A stretch of DNA of 21,606 nt from 2-02-FULL-55-14 sp964581115 (GTDB taxonomy: Bacteria; Bacteroidota; Ignavibacteria; UBA10030), in the NCBI GenBank assembly GCA_964581115.1, contig CAZOMY010000045.1, positions 1-21,606 of the forward strand. Reading direction: 5' to 3'. The first letter of the stretch is position 1. The number at the start of each line of letters is the position of its first letter. Position numbers and translations under genes: made by a program. This document shows, piece by piece, positions 1-7,724 of this stretch. The notes below the pieces were generated by a model. It saw only the letters and a program-made list of their open reading frames with translations. It searched no databases and had not been told where the DNA came from.

Positions 1-1109
1 CCCTCATCCTCCACCAGTCTCCGCAATCGCACGATCCGCTCTGATCGAACGTGCGGCGCGATAGAGCAGGCGGTCGAGAGGATGAACTTCGAATACGACT
101 TACCGGTCCGGAGCCGGTCGCGCACGTCGGCCACCATGGCCTCTTCCGTGCCAAGCAGCATCGCGTTCACCGAGTCAATATTCCCTTTCACGAACATCGC
201 ACCTCCGATCAATCTGAGCGCCTCCTCGAGATCGACGTTGCCGAGCGGGGGCGGGTCCAGGCACTCGATGCCGTGAACGCCCGTTTGCGCCATCAGGTCC
301 AGCCGGTCGCCGATCGCTCCACACGTGTGAATGTACGCCGACCGGCCTGAGCGCTGTATCGCTTCGACGATCTGTCGCTCGTACGGCACGACGATCCGGT
401 TGTAGTGGTCACGCGAGAGGAACCCGCCACCCGCGAACGGCGACGAGATCTTCACGGCGTCGATGTCCTCCTTGCACATTTCCGTCGCCAATTCCACCAC
501 GCCTTCGGTGTATCGCTGCATCAGACGGTCCACGCGGTCCGGATCGTCCAGCAACAGCATCAGGCCGTTCTCGTAGCCGAACGAATCGAGGAGGTAGTCG
601 AATGGCGACGTGACCTCGCCATGGACGGAGATGTCGGGGCCGGCGAGCTGCCTGACCCTTCTCAGGATGTCGAACCGATGATCGGGATGGATGGCGAAGC
701 GTAGTCCGCCGCTGACGGGGATGTACGAAAGCGGGACAGGGATCTGTTCGGGGTCCCGAGACGGGGCTCCGGGAGCCGGGTACATGCGGGGAAGATCATC
801 TCGATAGAAGAGGGTCTTGCTGCCGTCCTTCCAGGTGATGATTTCTCCATCGGGTCCCGGATCTCGAGTCCCGATTCTCTTCCTCCACTCCGGATCGTGA
901 CCGTGGAGGCTGACCAGGATGCCGTCGAAGCCGTATCGCCCGCGGAGTTCCACCAGACCGCGCGCGAAGATCTCGGGATCGTGCCAGAACTCGGCCGGAT
1001 CGACCTGCAACTGCAGGAGCATATGGCCGATGCTCATCTGGCACATGAACGGCACCCGGTCGTGGGGCAAGCCGTTCATGGCGGCGTGGAGGCGTTCGCG
1101 GGAGGTCAT
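1..1109 (-). CDS. URO-D/MtaA-family protein (methyltransferase-like), C-terminus cut by window edge
   Basis: The reading frame is open from an ATG at 1109 to the left edge (369 codons), so only the last residues should be missing. It begins MTSRERLHAAMNG followed by DRVPF, the usual N-terminus of the uroporphyrinogen decarboxylase superfamily. It carries an H-X-C pair (H261, C263 in YIHTCG) and a distal Cys (about C348 in STACSIAP), matching the zinc-site pattern of methylcobamide:CoM methyltransferases (MtaA/MtbA), not HemE. A role in methyl transfer or corrinoid metabolism is therefore more likely than haem synthesis, but the substrate cannot be named. No good Shine-Dalgarno site precedes the ATG, and a repeat element starts about 12 bases upstream. 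It is co-oriented with the DHOD-like gene 343 bp upstream. Confidence 0.85.
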   Translation of the reverse strand, partial: MTSRERLHAAMNGLPHDRVPFMCQMSIGHMLLQLQVDPAEFWHDPEIFARGLVELRGRYGFDGILVSLHGHDPEWRKRIGTRDPGPDGEIITWKDGSKTLFYRDDLPRMYPAPGAPSRDPEQIPVPLSYIPVSGGLRFAIHPDHRFDILRRVRQLAGPDISVHGEVTSPFDYLLDSFGYENGLMLLLDDPDRVDRLMQRYTEGVVELATEMCKEDIDAVKISSPFAGGGFLSRDHYNRIVVPYERQIVEAIQRSGRSAYIHTCGAIGDRLDLMAQTGVHGIECLDPPPLGNVDLEEALRLIGGAMFVKGNIDSVNAMLLGTEEAMVADVRDRLRTGKSYSKFILSTACSIAPHVRSERIVRLRRLVEDE

Positions 1110-1120
1110 GTGAGGAAAGA

Positions 1121-1243
1121 TTGCACGCAATGACGCAAAGGCGCAATGGACGCAGAGAAACATCGGATGGGATATTTCACCCAGAAGCAAATCGCCGGGC
1201 CCGTTTCACATTGCGGACTTTGCGTCATAGCGCCTTTGCGTGA
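1121..1243. repeat. Inverted-repeat element, ACGCAAAGGCGC family
   Basis: The 12-mer ACGCAAAGGCGC at 1133-1144 has its exact reverse complement at 1230-1241. Each arm has further imperfect copies of the same short unit (ACGCAATG, GACGCAGAG on the left; TTGCGGAC, TTTGCGTCA on the right). The centre is about 85 bp and codes for nothing recognisable. The left arm lies within about 12 bp of the start codon of the URO-D-like gene. Confidence 0.75.
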
Positions 1244-1260
1244 TACCATGAATAAACGAA

Positions 1261-1308
1261 AGATCCGGAAGTTGTTCCAGAGTTGCTTCTGGAATCCCTT
1301 CCGGATCT
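1261..1308. repeat. Perfect long dyad (11-bp outer and 6-bp inner arms)
   Basis: AGATCCGGAAG at 1261-1271 pairs perfectly with CTTCCGGATCT at 1298-1308. Inside it TTCCAG (1275-1280) pairs with CTGGAA (1289-1294), leaving an 8-nt loop and 3-nt internal bulges on each side. A transcript from either strand could fold into this hairpin. It sits after the DHOD-like gene, so it could act as a 3' processing or termination structure, but no T-tract follows it on the minus strand. Confidence 0.7.
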
Positions 1309-1452
1309 CATATCGAACTCCATGGCTCCCCGACTGCGCTCCGCAAGCTACGGCGGGTATCACCCCACGATACCTCCGCTGATTCTGGCTCTCCGCACAG
1401 AACTCCTCTCCTCCTTTACTGGACTCCCCTCCTCCACTCGCCTTTGCGGGCA

Positions 1453-2451
1453 CTACAAGAGGAGCTTGTATCGATTGAGCGCCTTCATATAGTTCGCGCG
1501 CTCGAAGGCCGATGGGTCGTGGACCGACTTGTGGCTCATGCTTCCCTTCATCTGCTCGACCGACACGTACTCGTGCTCGAACATCCACTTCTCCACTCCC
1601 TCCAGGACCTCCTTGAGGTGCTCGGGTCCGCGTTTCAACAAGGCCGAGCACATCATCGTCACATCGGCACCCGCCATCAACAGTTTGATCACGTCGTCAG
1701 ACGTATGGACGCCGCTCGTGGCCGCCAAGCTCGCCTTGATGCGGTGGTGGAGGATGGCGATCCAGCGCATCGGCAGCGTGATGGCCGACGAATCGCTGAG
1801 ATGCACGTGCGGCGTCACATCAAGCTCGTTGATGTTGATGTCGGGCTGGTAGAACCGGTTGAACAGCACGAGGCCGTCCGCTCCGGCGTTGACCAGCCGT
1901 TGGGCCATGTTGGCCAGCGCCGTGAAATACGGACTGAGCTTCACCGCCACGGGGATCGCGACCGTGCTCTTCACCGCATGCAGGACGTCGAGGTACCGCG
2001 CTTCAACGTCGTCACCCGCCAGCGCCGGGTCGGTGGGAATGTAGTAGACGTTCAGCTCGATCGCGTCGGCCCCGGCCTCTTCCATATGTTTGGCATACTT
2101 CACCCAGCCGCCGGTCGAGATGCCGTTCAGGCTCCCGATCACCGGGATCTCAAGCGATTCCCCGGCCTTTCGAAGCAGCTCGAGGTACTGATCGGGCTCG
2201 AGGTTATACTCCTTTGCTTCGGGAAAGTACGTGAGCGCCTCGGCGTACGATTGTGTGCCGTACGAGAGGTAGTGGTCGATCTCGAACGACTCGTGCTCGA
2301 TCTGCTCTTCGAACAGCGAATACATGACGATCGCCGCCGCGCCGGCATCCTCCAGCCGCTTCATCGAATCGATGTTGCGTGAAAGTGGACTGGCCGAAGG
2401 GACCAGCGGGTTCTTGAGACGCTTGCCGAGGTAGTACGTAGAGAGATCCAT
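1453..2451 (-). CDS. Dihydroorotate dehydrogenase-like flavoprotein linked to NifJ
   Basis: This 332-aa protein has the TIM-barrel FMN-binding fold of class 1 dihydroorotate dehydrogenase. It opens MDLSTYYLGKRLKNPLVPSA and has the conserved beta-strand lysine in VAVKLSPYF (K171), a flavin-contacting position in this family. The segment usually reading N-[LV]-S-C-P-N in true PyrD is N134-VYYIPTD, so the canonical signature is lost. The start at 2451 was chosen because the reading frame upstream runs into repeat DNA, while MDLS begins the domain. It lies 172 bp after nifJ in the same direction. I recall such DHOD-like proteins beside nifJ in several phyla, which suggests a redox partner role and not pyrimidine synthesis. 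That role is inferred. Confidence 0.85.
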   Translation of the reverse strand: MDLSTYYLGKRLKNPLVPSASPLSRNIDSMKRLEDAGAAAIVMYSLFEEQIEHESFEIDHYLSYGTQSYAEALTYFPEAKEYNLEPDQYLELLRKAGESLEIPVIGSLNGISTGGWVKYAKHMEEAGADAIELNVYYIPTDPALAGDDVEARYLDVLHAVKSTVAIPVAVKLSPYFTALANMAQRLVNAGADGLVLFNRFYQPDININELDVTPHVHLSDSSAITLPMRWIAILHHRIKASLAATSGVHTSDDVIKLLMAGADVTMMCSALLKRGPEHLKEVLEGVEKWMFEHEYVSVEQMKGSMSHKSVHDPSAFERANYMKALNRYKLLL

Positions 2452-2487
2452 AATGTGCCTGTCTGGGTCCTGGTCAGATGTTATTGA

Positions 2488-2612
2488 GAGTAAGCAGTAA
2501 GCAGGTACACTCAGGTCCTTGCAGCTGGAGATGCAGGAGGAATGATCCAATGTTCCTTGACATCAGACATCAGCCTGATCAAGACCTGACAGCTCCTGCC
2601 TACTGCCCACTG
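2488..2612. repeat. Inverted-repeat element with 7-bp unit CAGTARG
   Basis: The left arm (2488-2521) reads in 7-bp steps GAGTAAG, CAGTAAG, CAGGTAC and ends in TCAGGTCCTTG. The reverse complement of the right arm (2580-2612) reads CAGTGGG, CAGTAGG, CAGGAGC and ends in TCAGGTCTTG. The two arms align almost throughout. The middle holds a direct pair of ACATCAG heptamers (2560-2573). The element fills most of the gap between nifJ and the DHOD-like gene and encodes no credible protein. Confidence 0.7.
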
Positions 2613-2623
2613 ATCCTCGTTCT

Positions 2624-5600
2624 CTATTGGCTTTCCTCGGTCTTCTTCACGCCGTCTCCGCCATCATGGGCATATTGCTCATACAGCGCCCAGCGCTCCT
2701 TGACGTCGGCCTGCGCCAACACACCAAGCTCCTTTGCCCGCTCGGGGTGGCTCTTCTCGAGCATGCGGAACCGGGTCTCGAGCGACGTGAACTCCTTCAG
2801 CGGCTTTGACGGCGGCTTCGAGTCGAGCTTGAACGGATTCTTGCCCTCGCGCGCGAGGAGCGGGTTATAACGGAACAATTGCCAGTAACCCGTCTCGACC
2901 GCCAGCTTCTGATTGGTCATGCCGCGCGCCATGTCGATGCCGTGGGCGATGCAGTGGCTGTATGCGATGATGATCGACGGACCGTCATACGCCTCGGCCT
3001 CGAGGAAGGCGCGGATCGTCTGGGCGTCGTTCGAGCCCATCGCGACCTTGGCCACGTAGACGTTGCCGTACGACATGGCGATCATGGCCAGGTCCTTCTT
3101 GCCCGTCGGCTTGCCCGAGGCGGCAAATTTCGCCACGGCCGAGCGCGGCGTGGCCTTCGACATCTGGCCGCCCGTGTTCGAGTAGACCTCGGTGTCGAGG
3201 ACGAGAATGTTGACATTCCGGCCCGACGCAAGCACGTGGTCCAGCCCGCCGAAGCCGATGTCATACGCCCATCCATCGCCCCCCATGATCCACACGCTCT
3301 TCTTTACGAGGTAATCAGCAAGACTCAGGAGGCGCTTCGCCTCGGCGTCTTGCATTCCGTTGAGCTTCGTCTTCAAGACCTCAACCCGCTCGCGCTGCTC
3401 ATGGATGCCGGCTTCGTCGTCCTGCTTCGCTTCGAGGATCTGGGCCGCCAGGTCATGACCGATCGACGGTGCGAGATGCCGGACGAGCTCCTGGGCCATC
3501 TCGAGATTCTTGTCGATCGTCAGTCGCATGCCTAGGCCGAACTCGGCGTTGTCTTCGAAGAGCGAATTGGCCCACGCCGGACCGCGGCCGTCGGCGTTGG
3601 CCGTCCACGGCGTCGTCGGAAGGTTGGCTCCATAGATGGACGAGCAGCCCGTGGCGTTGGCCACGATCATCCGGTCGCCGAACAGCTGCGACGCCAGCTT
3701 GACGTACGGCGTCTCGCCGCAGCCCGAGCAGGCACCCGAGTATTCGAACAATGGCTGGAAGAACTGCGTCCCCTTGACCGTATCGGTGCGGACCGTGCGC
3801 CGGTCGATCTCGGGCAGCCTGAGGAAGAAATCGTAGTTGAGGCGCTCGGGCAGTCGCAGAGGTTCTTGCGGCTTCATGTTGATCGCCTTCACCTTCACTT
3901 CGCGCTTGCTCTTGGCCGGGCAAACCTCAACGCACAAACCGCACCCCGTGCAGTCTTCAGGGGCGGTCTGGACCGTATACTTCAGACCCTTGTACTCGAC
4001 CCCTTTGTACTCCATGGATTTGAACGTCTCGGGCGCGCCGGCCAGCAGCGCGCCGTCGTAGACCTTGACGCGGATCGCGGCGTGTGGGCAGACGAGTGCG
4101 CACTTGTTGCACTGGATGCAGATCTCCGGCTCCCATACCGGGATCTCGAGGGCGATGTTCCGCTTCTCCCACTGGGTCGTCCCAACGGGATACGTGCCAT
4201 CCTCCGGCAGCAGGCTGACCGGCATCGTATCGCCCTTGCCGGCGATGATCGGAGCCGTCGTTCGCTGGACGAACGCCGGGGCTTTCGGCGATACCACCGG
4301 CGGAAGCTCGATGGAGCTCGTCACCTTCTCGGGCACCTTCACTTCGAACAGATTGGCCAGCGTCTGGTCGACCGCCTCGTAATTCTTCTGGACGACGTGT
4401 TCGCCCTTCTTGCCGTAGGTCTTCTTGATGGAGTTCTTGATCGCCGCGATCGCCTCATCCCTCGGCAGAACGCCCGAGATGGCAAAGAAGCAGGTCTGCA
4501 TGATCGTATTGATGCGTCCGCCCATGCCGGTCGCCGTCGCAACCTTGTACGCATCGATCGTGTACAGCTTGATCTTTCTCTCGATGATCGTCTCCTGCAC
4601 CACGCGCGGCAGATGGTCCCAGACCGTTTCGGGCCCGTAAAGACTGTTGAGCAGGAAGATGCTTCCCGGCGCGGCCGCCTCGAGCACGTTGTACTTCTCG
4701 AGGAAGAACCACTGGTGACAAGCGATGAAGTTGGCCCGGTCGATGAGGTACGGGGTCTTCAGCTGGCGTGGACCGAACCGCAGGTGCGAGGTCGTCGTCG
4801 AACCAGACTTCTTGGAGTCATAGACGAAATAGCCCTGCGCGTAGTTCGGCGTCTCCTCGCCAATGATCTTGATGGAGTTCTTGTTGGCGCCCACGGTGCC
4901 GTCGGCTCCAAGGCCGAAGAACAGGGCCCGCACGACGTCGTCGGGCTCGATCGAGAACGACGGGTCGAAGTCGAGCGACGTGTGGGTCACATCGTCGTTG
5001 ATGCCGATCGTGAATCCGTTCTTCGGAGCGGGCTTCTTGAGCTCATCGAAGACAGCCTTTACCATCGCCGGCGTGAACTCTTTCGACGAGAGTCCATACC
5101 GGCCGCCGACAACTTTGGGCACCGACGCGAACGGGAACTTGCCGTTCTGTTGAGCGGTACCGAGCGCCGTGATGACATCCATGTACATCGGCTCACCCGC
5201 TGCTCCCGGCTCTTTGCAGCGGTCGAGCACGCCGATGGTCTTGACCGACTTCGGCAGTGCAGCGAGGAAGTGCTCGATCGAGAAGGGACGGTACAGGCGG
5301 ACCTTGAGCACGCCCACCTTCTCCCCCTGCCGGTTCAGGTAGTCGACGGTGTCATGCACCGTTTCGGCTCCCGAGCCCATGACGACGATCACGCGCTCGG
5401 CGTCAGGGGCGCCGACAAACTGGAACAACTCGTACGATCGTCCGGTGACGGCGGCGAACTTCTTCATCGCCTTCTCGACGATGGCCGGGCAGGCGGCGTA
5501 GTACGTGTTGCAACGCTCACGCGACTGGAAGAACACGTCGGGATTCTGTGCCGTGCCGCGGATGACCGGGGCGTCGGGCGTGAGGGCACGCTTACGGTGG

Positions 5601-6235
5601 GCGACAATGAGGTCTTCGTCGATCATCGCGCGAAGCTGCTCGTCGCTCAGCTGCTCGATCTTCATCACCTCATGCGATGTGCGGAAGCCGTCGAAGAAGT
5701 GGAGGAAGGGAATGCGGGCTTCGAGCGTCGCGGCCTGCGCGATGCAGGCAAAGTCCATCACCTCCTGCACGGAGCATGACGACAGCATCGACCAACCGGT
5801 CGAGCGGGTCGACATGACATCCGAATGGTCGCCGAAGATCGAAAGCGCATGAGTGGCGACCGTGCGGGCGGCAATATGGAAGACGGTCGGCGTCAACTCG
5901 CCGGCGATCTTGAACATGTTCGGGACCATCAGCAACAGCCCCTGCGACGCCGTGAACGTGGTCGCCAGCGACCCGGCCTGAAGCGCACCATGGATGGCGC
6001 CCGCCGCGCCCCCTTCGCTCTGCATCTCGACAACAAGCGGTACAGTCCCCCAGATGTTCTTCCTTCCGTACGCCGACCATTCATCCGCCCATTCGCCCAT
6101 GTTGGACGAGGGGGTGATGGGGTAGATGGCGATCACCTCGTTCAGCTTGTGGGCGACATATGCCGCCGCTTCGTTGCCGTCGATCATCACCTGGGCTGCC
6201 GCCGACGGATGCGGGCCCTCTTGATTGCTGGACAT
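2624..6235 (-). CDS. nifJ: Pyruvate:ferredoxin (flavodoxin) oxidoreductase, single-chain
   Basis: The enzyme oxidises pyruvate with CoA to acetyl-CoA and CO2 and passes electrons to ferredoxin or flavodoxin in the cytosol. At 1203 aa it has the usual length of the fused form. The N-terminal pyruvate-binding domain contains YPITPSSNMGEWAD; the gamma-type domain follows near residues 430-600. Two 4Fe-4S clusters are ligated by C706/C709/C712/C716 (CIQCNKCALVCP) and C762/C765/C768/C772 (CTGCGLCVEVCP). The TPP domain has CSGCGETPY near residue 836 and GGDGWAYDIGFGG near 986, with the NTGGQMSKATP loop after it. The start (MSSNQEGPHP) lies just before the domain; its Shine-Dalgarno site is weak. 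A near-consensus sigma-54 promoter lies about 46 bp upstream, and the DHOD-like gene follows. Confidence 0.98.
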   Translation of the reverse strand: MSSNQEGPHPSAAAQVMIDGNEAAAYVAHKLNEVIAIYPITPSSNMGEWADEWSAYGRKNIWGTVPLVVEMQSEGGAAGAIHGALQAGSLATTFTASQGLLLMVPNMFKIAGELTPTVFHIAARTVATHALSIFGDHSDVMSTRSTGWSMLSSCSVQEVMDFACIAQAATLEARIPFLHFFDGFRTSHEVMKIEQLSDEQLRAMIDEDLIVAHRKRALTPDAPVIRGTAQNPDVFFQSRERCNTYYAACPAIVEKAMKKFAAVTGRSYELFQFVGAPDAERVIVVMGSGAETVHDTVDYLNRQGEKVGVLKVRLYRPFSIEHFLAALPKSVKTIGVLDRCKEPGAAGEPMYMDVITALGTAQQNGKFPFASVPKVVGGRYGLSSKEFTPAMVKAVFDELKKPAPKNGFTIGINDDVTHTSLDFDPSFSIEPDDVVRALFFGLGADGTVGANKNSIKIIGEETPNYAQGYFVYDSKKSGSTTTSHLRFGPRQLKTPYLIDRANFIACHQWFFLEKYNVLEAAAPGSIFLLNSLYGPETVWDHLPRVVQETIIERKIKLYTIDAYKVATATGMGGRINTIMQTCFFAISGVLPRDEAIAAIKNSIKKTYGKKGEHVVQKNYEAVDQTLANLFEVKVPEKVTSSIELPPVVSPKAPAFVQRTTAPIIAGKGDTMPVSLLPEDGTYPVGTTQWEKRNIALEIPVWEPEICIQCNKCALVCPHAAIRVKVYDGALLAGAPETFKSMEYKGVEYKGLKYTVQTAPEDCTGCGLCVEVCPAKSKREVKVKAINMKPQEPLRLPERLNYDFFLRLPEIDRRTVRTDTVKGTQFFQPLFEYSGACSGCGETPYVKLASQLFGDRMIVANATGCSSIYGANLPTTPWTANADGRGPAWANSLFEDNAEFGLGMRLTIDKNLEMAQELVRHLAPSIGHDLAAQILEAKQDDEAGIHEQRERVEVLKTKLNGMQDAEAKRLLSLADYLVKKSVWIMGGDGWAYDIGFGGLDHVLASGRNVNILVLDTEVYSNTGGQMSKATPRSAVAKFAASGKPTGKKDLAMIAMSYGNVYVAKVAMGSNDAQTIRAFLEAEAYDGPSIIIAYSHCIAHGIDMARGMTNQKLAVETGYWQLFRYNPLLAREGKNPFKLDSKPPSKPLKEFTSLETRFRMLEKSHPERAKELGVLAQADVKERWALYEQYAHDGGDGVKKTEESQ

Positions 6236-6280
6236 GGTTGTCTTTCAGAGTGGAATGTGATTCAAAACCGGTGCACCAAG

Positions 6281-6296
6281 GGCAAAATGCGGGCCA
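6281..6296 (-). promoter_or_regulatory. Candidate sigma-54 (-24/-12) promoter of nifJ
   Basis: On the minus strand the sequence is TGGCCCG, four bases, then TTGC. This matches the sigma-54 consensus TGGCACG-N4-TTGC with one mismatch and keeps the exact GG-N10-GC spacing. A start site about 12 bases downstream of the -12 element would give a leader of roughly 35 bases to the nifJ ATG at 6235. A sigma-54 activator and its kinase are encoded 4.4 kb upstream in the same direction. Confidence 0.6.
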
Positions 6297-6400
6297 GAGA
6301 CCGCGGGGAGAAACAGGCAAAATCAAACCCTTTCGGGACCCGATGAGGACCGCCGATTCGCAAATCTTGGAAATCGAAGGCTCTTCTGGGGATAAAATGG

Positions 6401-6481
6401 AACCACGAAGCCCGCCGGTCAAAACAGATTGCCGCTAACGTGGCATTTATTCTGGGCCTCCGGCTGTGTCCCTTTGTGGTT
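6401..6481. repeat. Inverted-repeat element, AACCACGAAG/CTTTGTGGTT arms
   Basis: AACCACGAAG at 6401-6410 and CTTTGTGGTT at 6472-6481 are inverted with one mismatch. The right arm continues inward as GTGTCC, in the style of short-unit repeats elsewhere in the window. It lies upstream of the nifJ promoter, between nifJ and the radical SAM gene, and contains no gene. Two short arms alone could arise by chance, so the call is tentative. Confidence 0.45.
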
Positions 6482-6500
6482 ACTCTTTCCTTCCGGATCT

Positions 6501-7448
6501 TCAGTTCACCGAAAAACCCGTCTCGGGCACCGCATAGAACCTCTGCCCGTCGAACTCTACCACACGCAATCGACCCGTCGAGACGAGGGCATCGAGCGCA
6601 GTGGCGATCGGACCGGTTTCGATACCGAGGCCCGACGCAACGTCAGCGGCCGACATCGGCCGGCGTGCAATGACGTTGATAATCTCCTGGTCGCTGGGGA
6701 GCGGGGCCGGGGCGCAGGAGCGCTCGCGAGTGGGGCTGATGATCTCGGCACGCGGACCCAGCATGGTCCTGATCTGTTCGAGACGCTCGTGCGGCACCGG
6801 ACGCGCCCACGGCTCGGCGGGCGGCCGCACGACCGTGTTGATCTGCACCTTGTCGGGTGCGATGCGGTCGATGGCCTGCCGCAACAGCCACACCTCCTCG
6901 TCGTCGTCGTTCATCCCCTGTACGAATAACACCTCGAGCCAGATCTTGCCCGGGAACTGACGCCGGAATTCCACGAGCCCTTCGATCACCTGAACGGCTG
7001 TCAGACGGGGATGTGGCCGGTCGATGCGGCGGAACACATCTTCCGAGACGGCGTCGAGCGACGGACAAACGATGTCGGCCGCCATGAGGTCGTCGCGAAC
7101 ATCCGGCTTCCACAGAAGCGTGCCGTTCGTGAGGACGACGAGCGGTACGGAGGTCACGCGACGCGTGCCTCGAAGGAGGTCTCCAAGCCCGGCATGCAAG
7201 GTCGGTTCGCCGGAACCGGAGAAGGTAACGCAGTCGATGTCGGGATGCGCAGCGAGCGCTTCGCGAATGTCGTTCAGGATCAGGTCGGTGGGGATGTATT
7301 CCCGTCGGGCGAGGCCGCGCTTGTCCGTACGACCCACTTCGCAGTACACACAGTCGAGCGTGCAGAGCTTGCGCGGAATGACGTCGACGCCGAGCGAGCG
7401 GCCGAAGCGACGCGATGGTACCGGACCGAAGACCGTTCGCACGATCAC
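6501..7448 (-). CDS. Radical SAM protein (COG0731-like) with C-terminal winged-helix domain
   Basis: This 315-aa protein starts at a GTG (7448) overlapping the TGA of the preceding gene as GTGA. That start gives MIVRTVFGPVPSRRFGRSLG, the typical beginning of this family; the in-frame upstream extension is Arg-rich and unlike it. The radical SAM cluster is C29-X3-C33-X2-C36 (CTLDCVYC), followed by SGSGEPTL, a SAM-binding glycine motif. Residues about 245-315 look like a winged helix (PSDQEIINVIARRPMSAADV, a recognition-helix region, then VVEFDGQRFYAV). The reaction is not known. It is the last gene of the run that starts with the CoA-transferase and contains a duplicated Cys4 protein, a possible partner or substrate. 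Confidence 0.88.
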   Translation of the reverse strand: MIVRTVFGPVPSRRFGRSLGVDVIPRKLCTLDCVYCEVGRTDKRGLARREYIPTDLILNDIREALAAHPDIDCVTFSGSGEPTLHAGLGDLLRGTRRVTSVPLVVLTNGTLLWKPDVRDDLMAADIVCPSLDAVSEDVFRRIDRPHPRLTAVQVIEGLVEFRRQFPGKIWLEVLFVQGMNDDDEEVWLLRQAIDRIAPDKVQINTVVRPPAEPWARPVPHERLEQIRTMLGPRAEIISPTRERSCAPAPLPSDQEIINVIARRPMSAADVASGLGIETGPIATALDALVSTGRLRVVEFDGQRFYAVPETGFSVN

Positions 7449-7708
7449 ATCCAGATGTCGATCTCTTCGGGCGGCAGCTCTTCGCGATGTGCGCGTCGCT
7501 GGCACGACTGGACGAAGGCCTCGATGCCCTCGATCCGCGCCTGTACGTCGGCAATGAGCTCGTTCAGTCGCATCACGCGCACGTCACCATGCCGCCCGGA
7601 ATCGAGCATGCCGATCTCCTTGCGCAACTCGGCGACGCGATTCAGGGAGACCTCGAGGTCATGCACCACGGCCTCGATGCTCCGGTCCATTCGGGTCTGT
7701 GCGTCCAT
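7445..7708 (-). CDS. Small helical (coiled-coil-like) hypothetical protein
   Basis: The 87-aa product begins MDAQTRMDRSIEAVVHDLEV at 7708 with GGAGGA six bases upstream; the longer frame to the right is out-of-frame coding for the neighbour. The sequence is mostly predicted helix with heptad-like leucine, isoleucine and valine spacing (residues about 8-35 and 45-70) and a short acidic tail ending PPEEIDIWM. There is a single Cys (in QSCQRR) and no signal peptide. It sits 16 bp after the 8-Cys gene and its stop overlaps the radical SAM start, so the three are almost surely co-translated. I do not recognise the family. A scaffold or adaptor role is only a guess from context. Confidence 0.8.
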   Translation of the reverse strand: MDAQTRMDRSIEAVVHDLEVSLNRVAELRKEIGMLDSGRHGDVRVMRLNELIADVQARIEGIEAFVQSCQRRAHREELPPEEIDIWM

Positions 7709-7724
7709 GGTCGATCCTCCGCCC

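Larger units (their letters stand above)
1110..1452. other. Intergenic region without a gene; inverted repeats and a long hairpin
   Basis: No credible coding sequence lies here. The region holds an inverted-repeat element built on ACGCAAAGGCGC (about 1121-1243) and a long perfect dyad at 1261-1308. The remainder (about 1310-1452) is a pyrimidine-rich stretch on the plus strand with no recognised signal. The promoter for the URO-D-like gene, if it has its own, should be here, but I could not identify one. Confidence 0.6.

Noticed and set aside
1..1109. HemE (uroporphyrinogen decarboxylase)
   Set aside because: The H-X-C...C zinc pattern and N-terminus fit the methyltransferase branch of the superfamily, and there are no haem genes nearby.
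1106..1651. A 181-codon minus-strand frame over the intergenic gap
   Set aside because: It crosses repeat and hairpin DNA and the 3' end of the DHOD-like gene, with no family resemblance.
1453..2451. PyrD for pyrimidine synthesis
   Set aside because: The family N-[LV]-S-C-P-N signature is replaced by NVYYIPTD and the gene travels with nifJ, not with pyr genes.
3866..5779. A 637-codon open frame on the plus strand opposite nifJ
   Set aside because: It is fully antisense to a clear NifJ, is rich in Arg/His/Asp as expected for the shadow of a GC-rich gene, and shows no domain or start signal.
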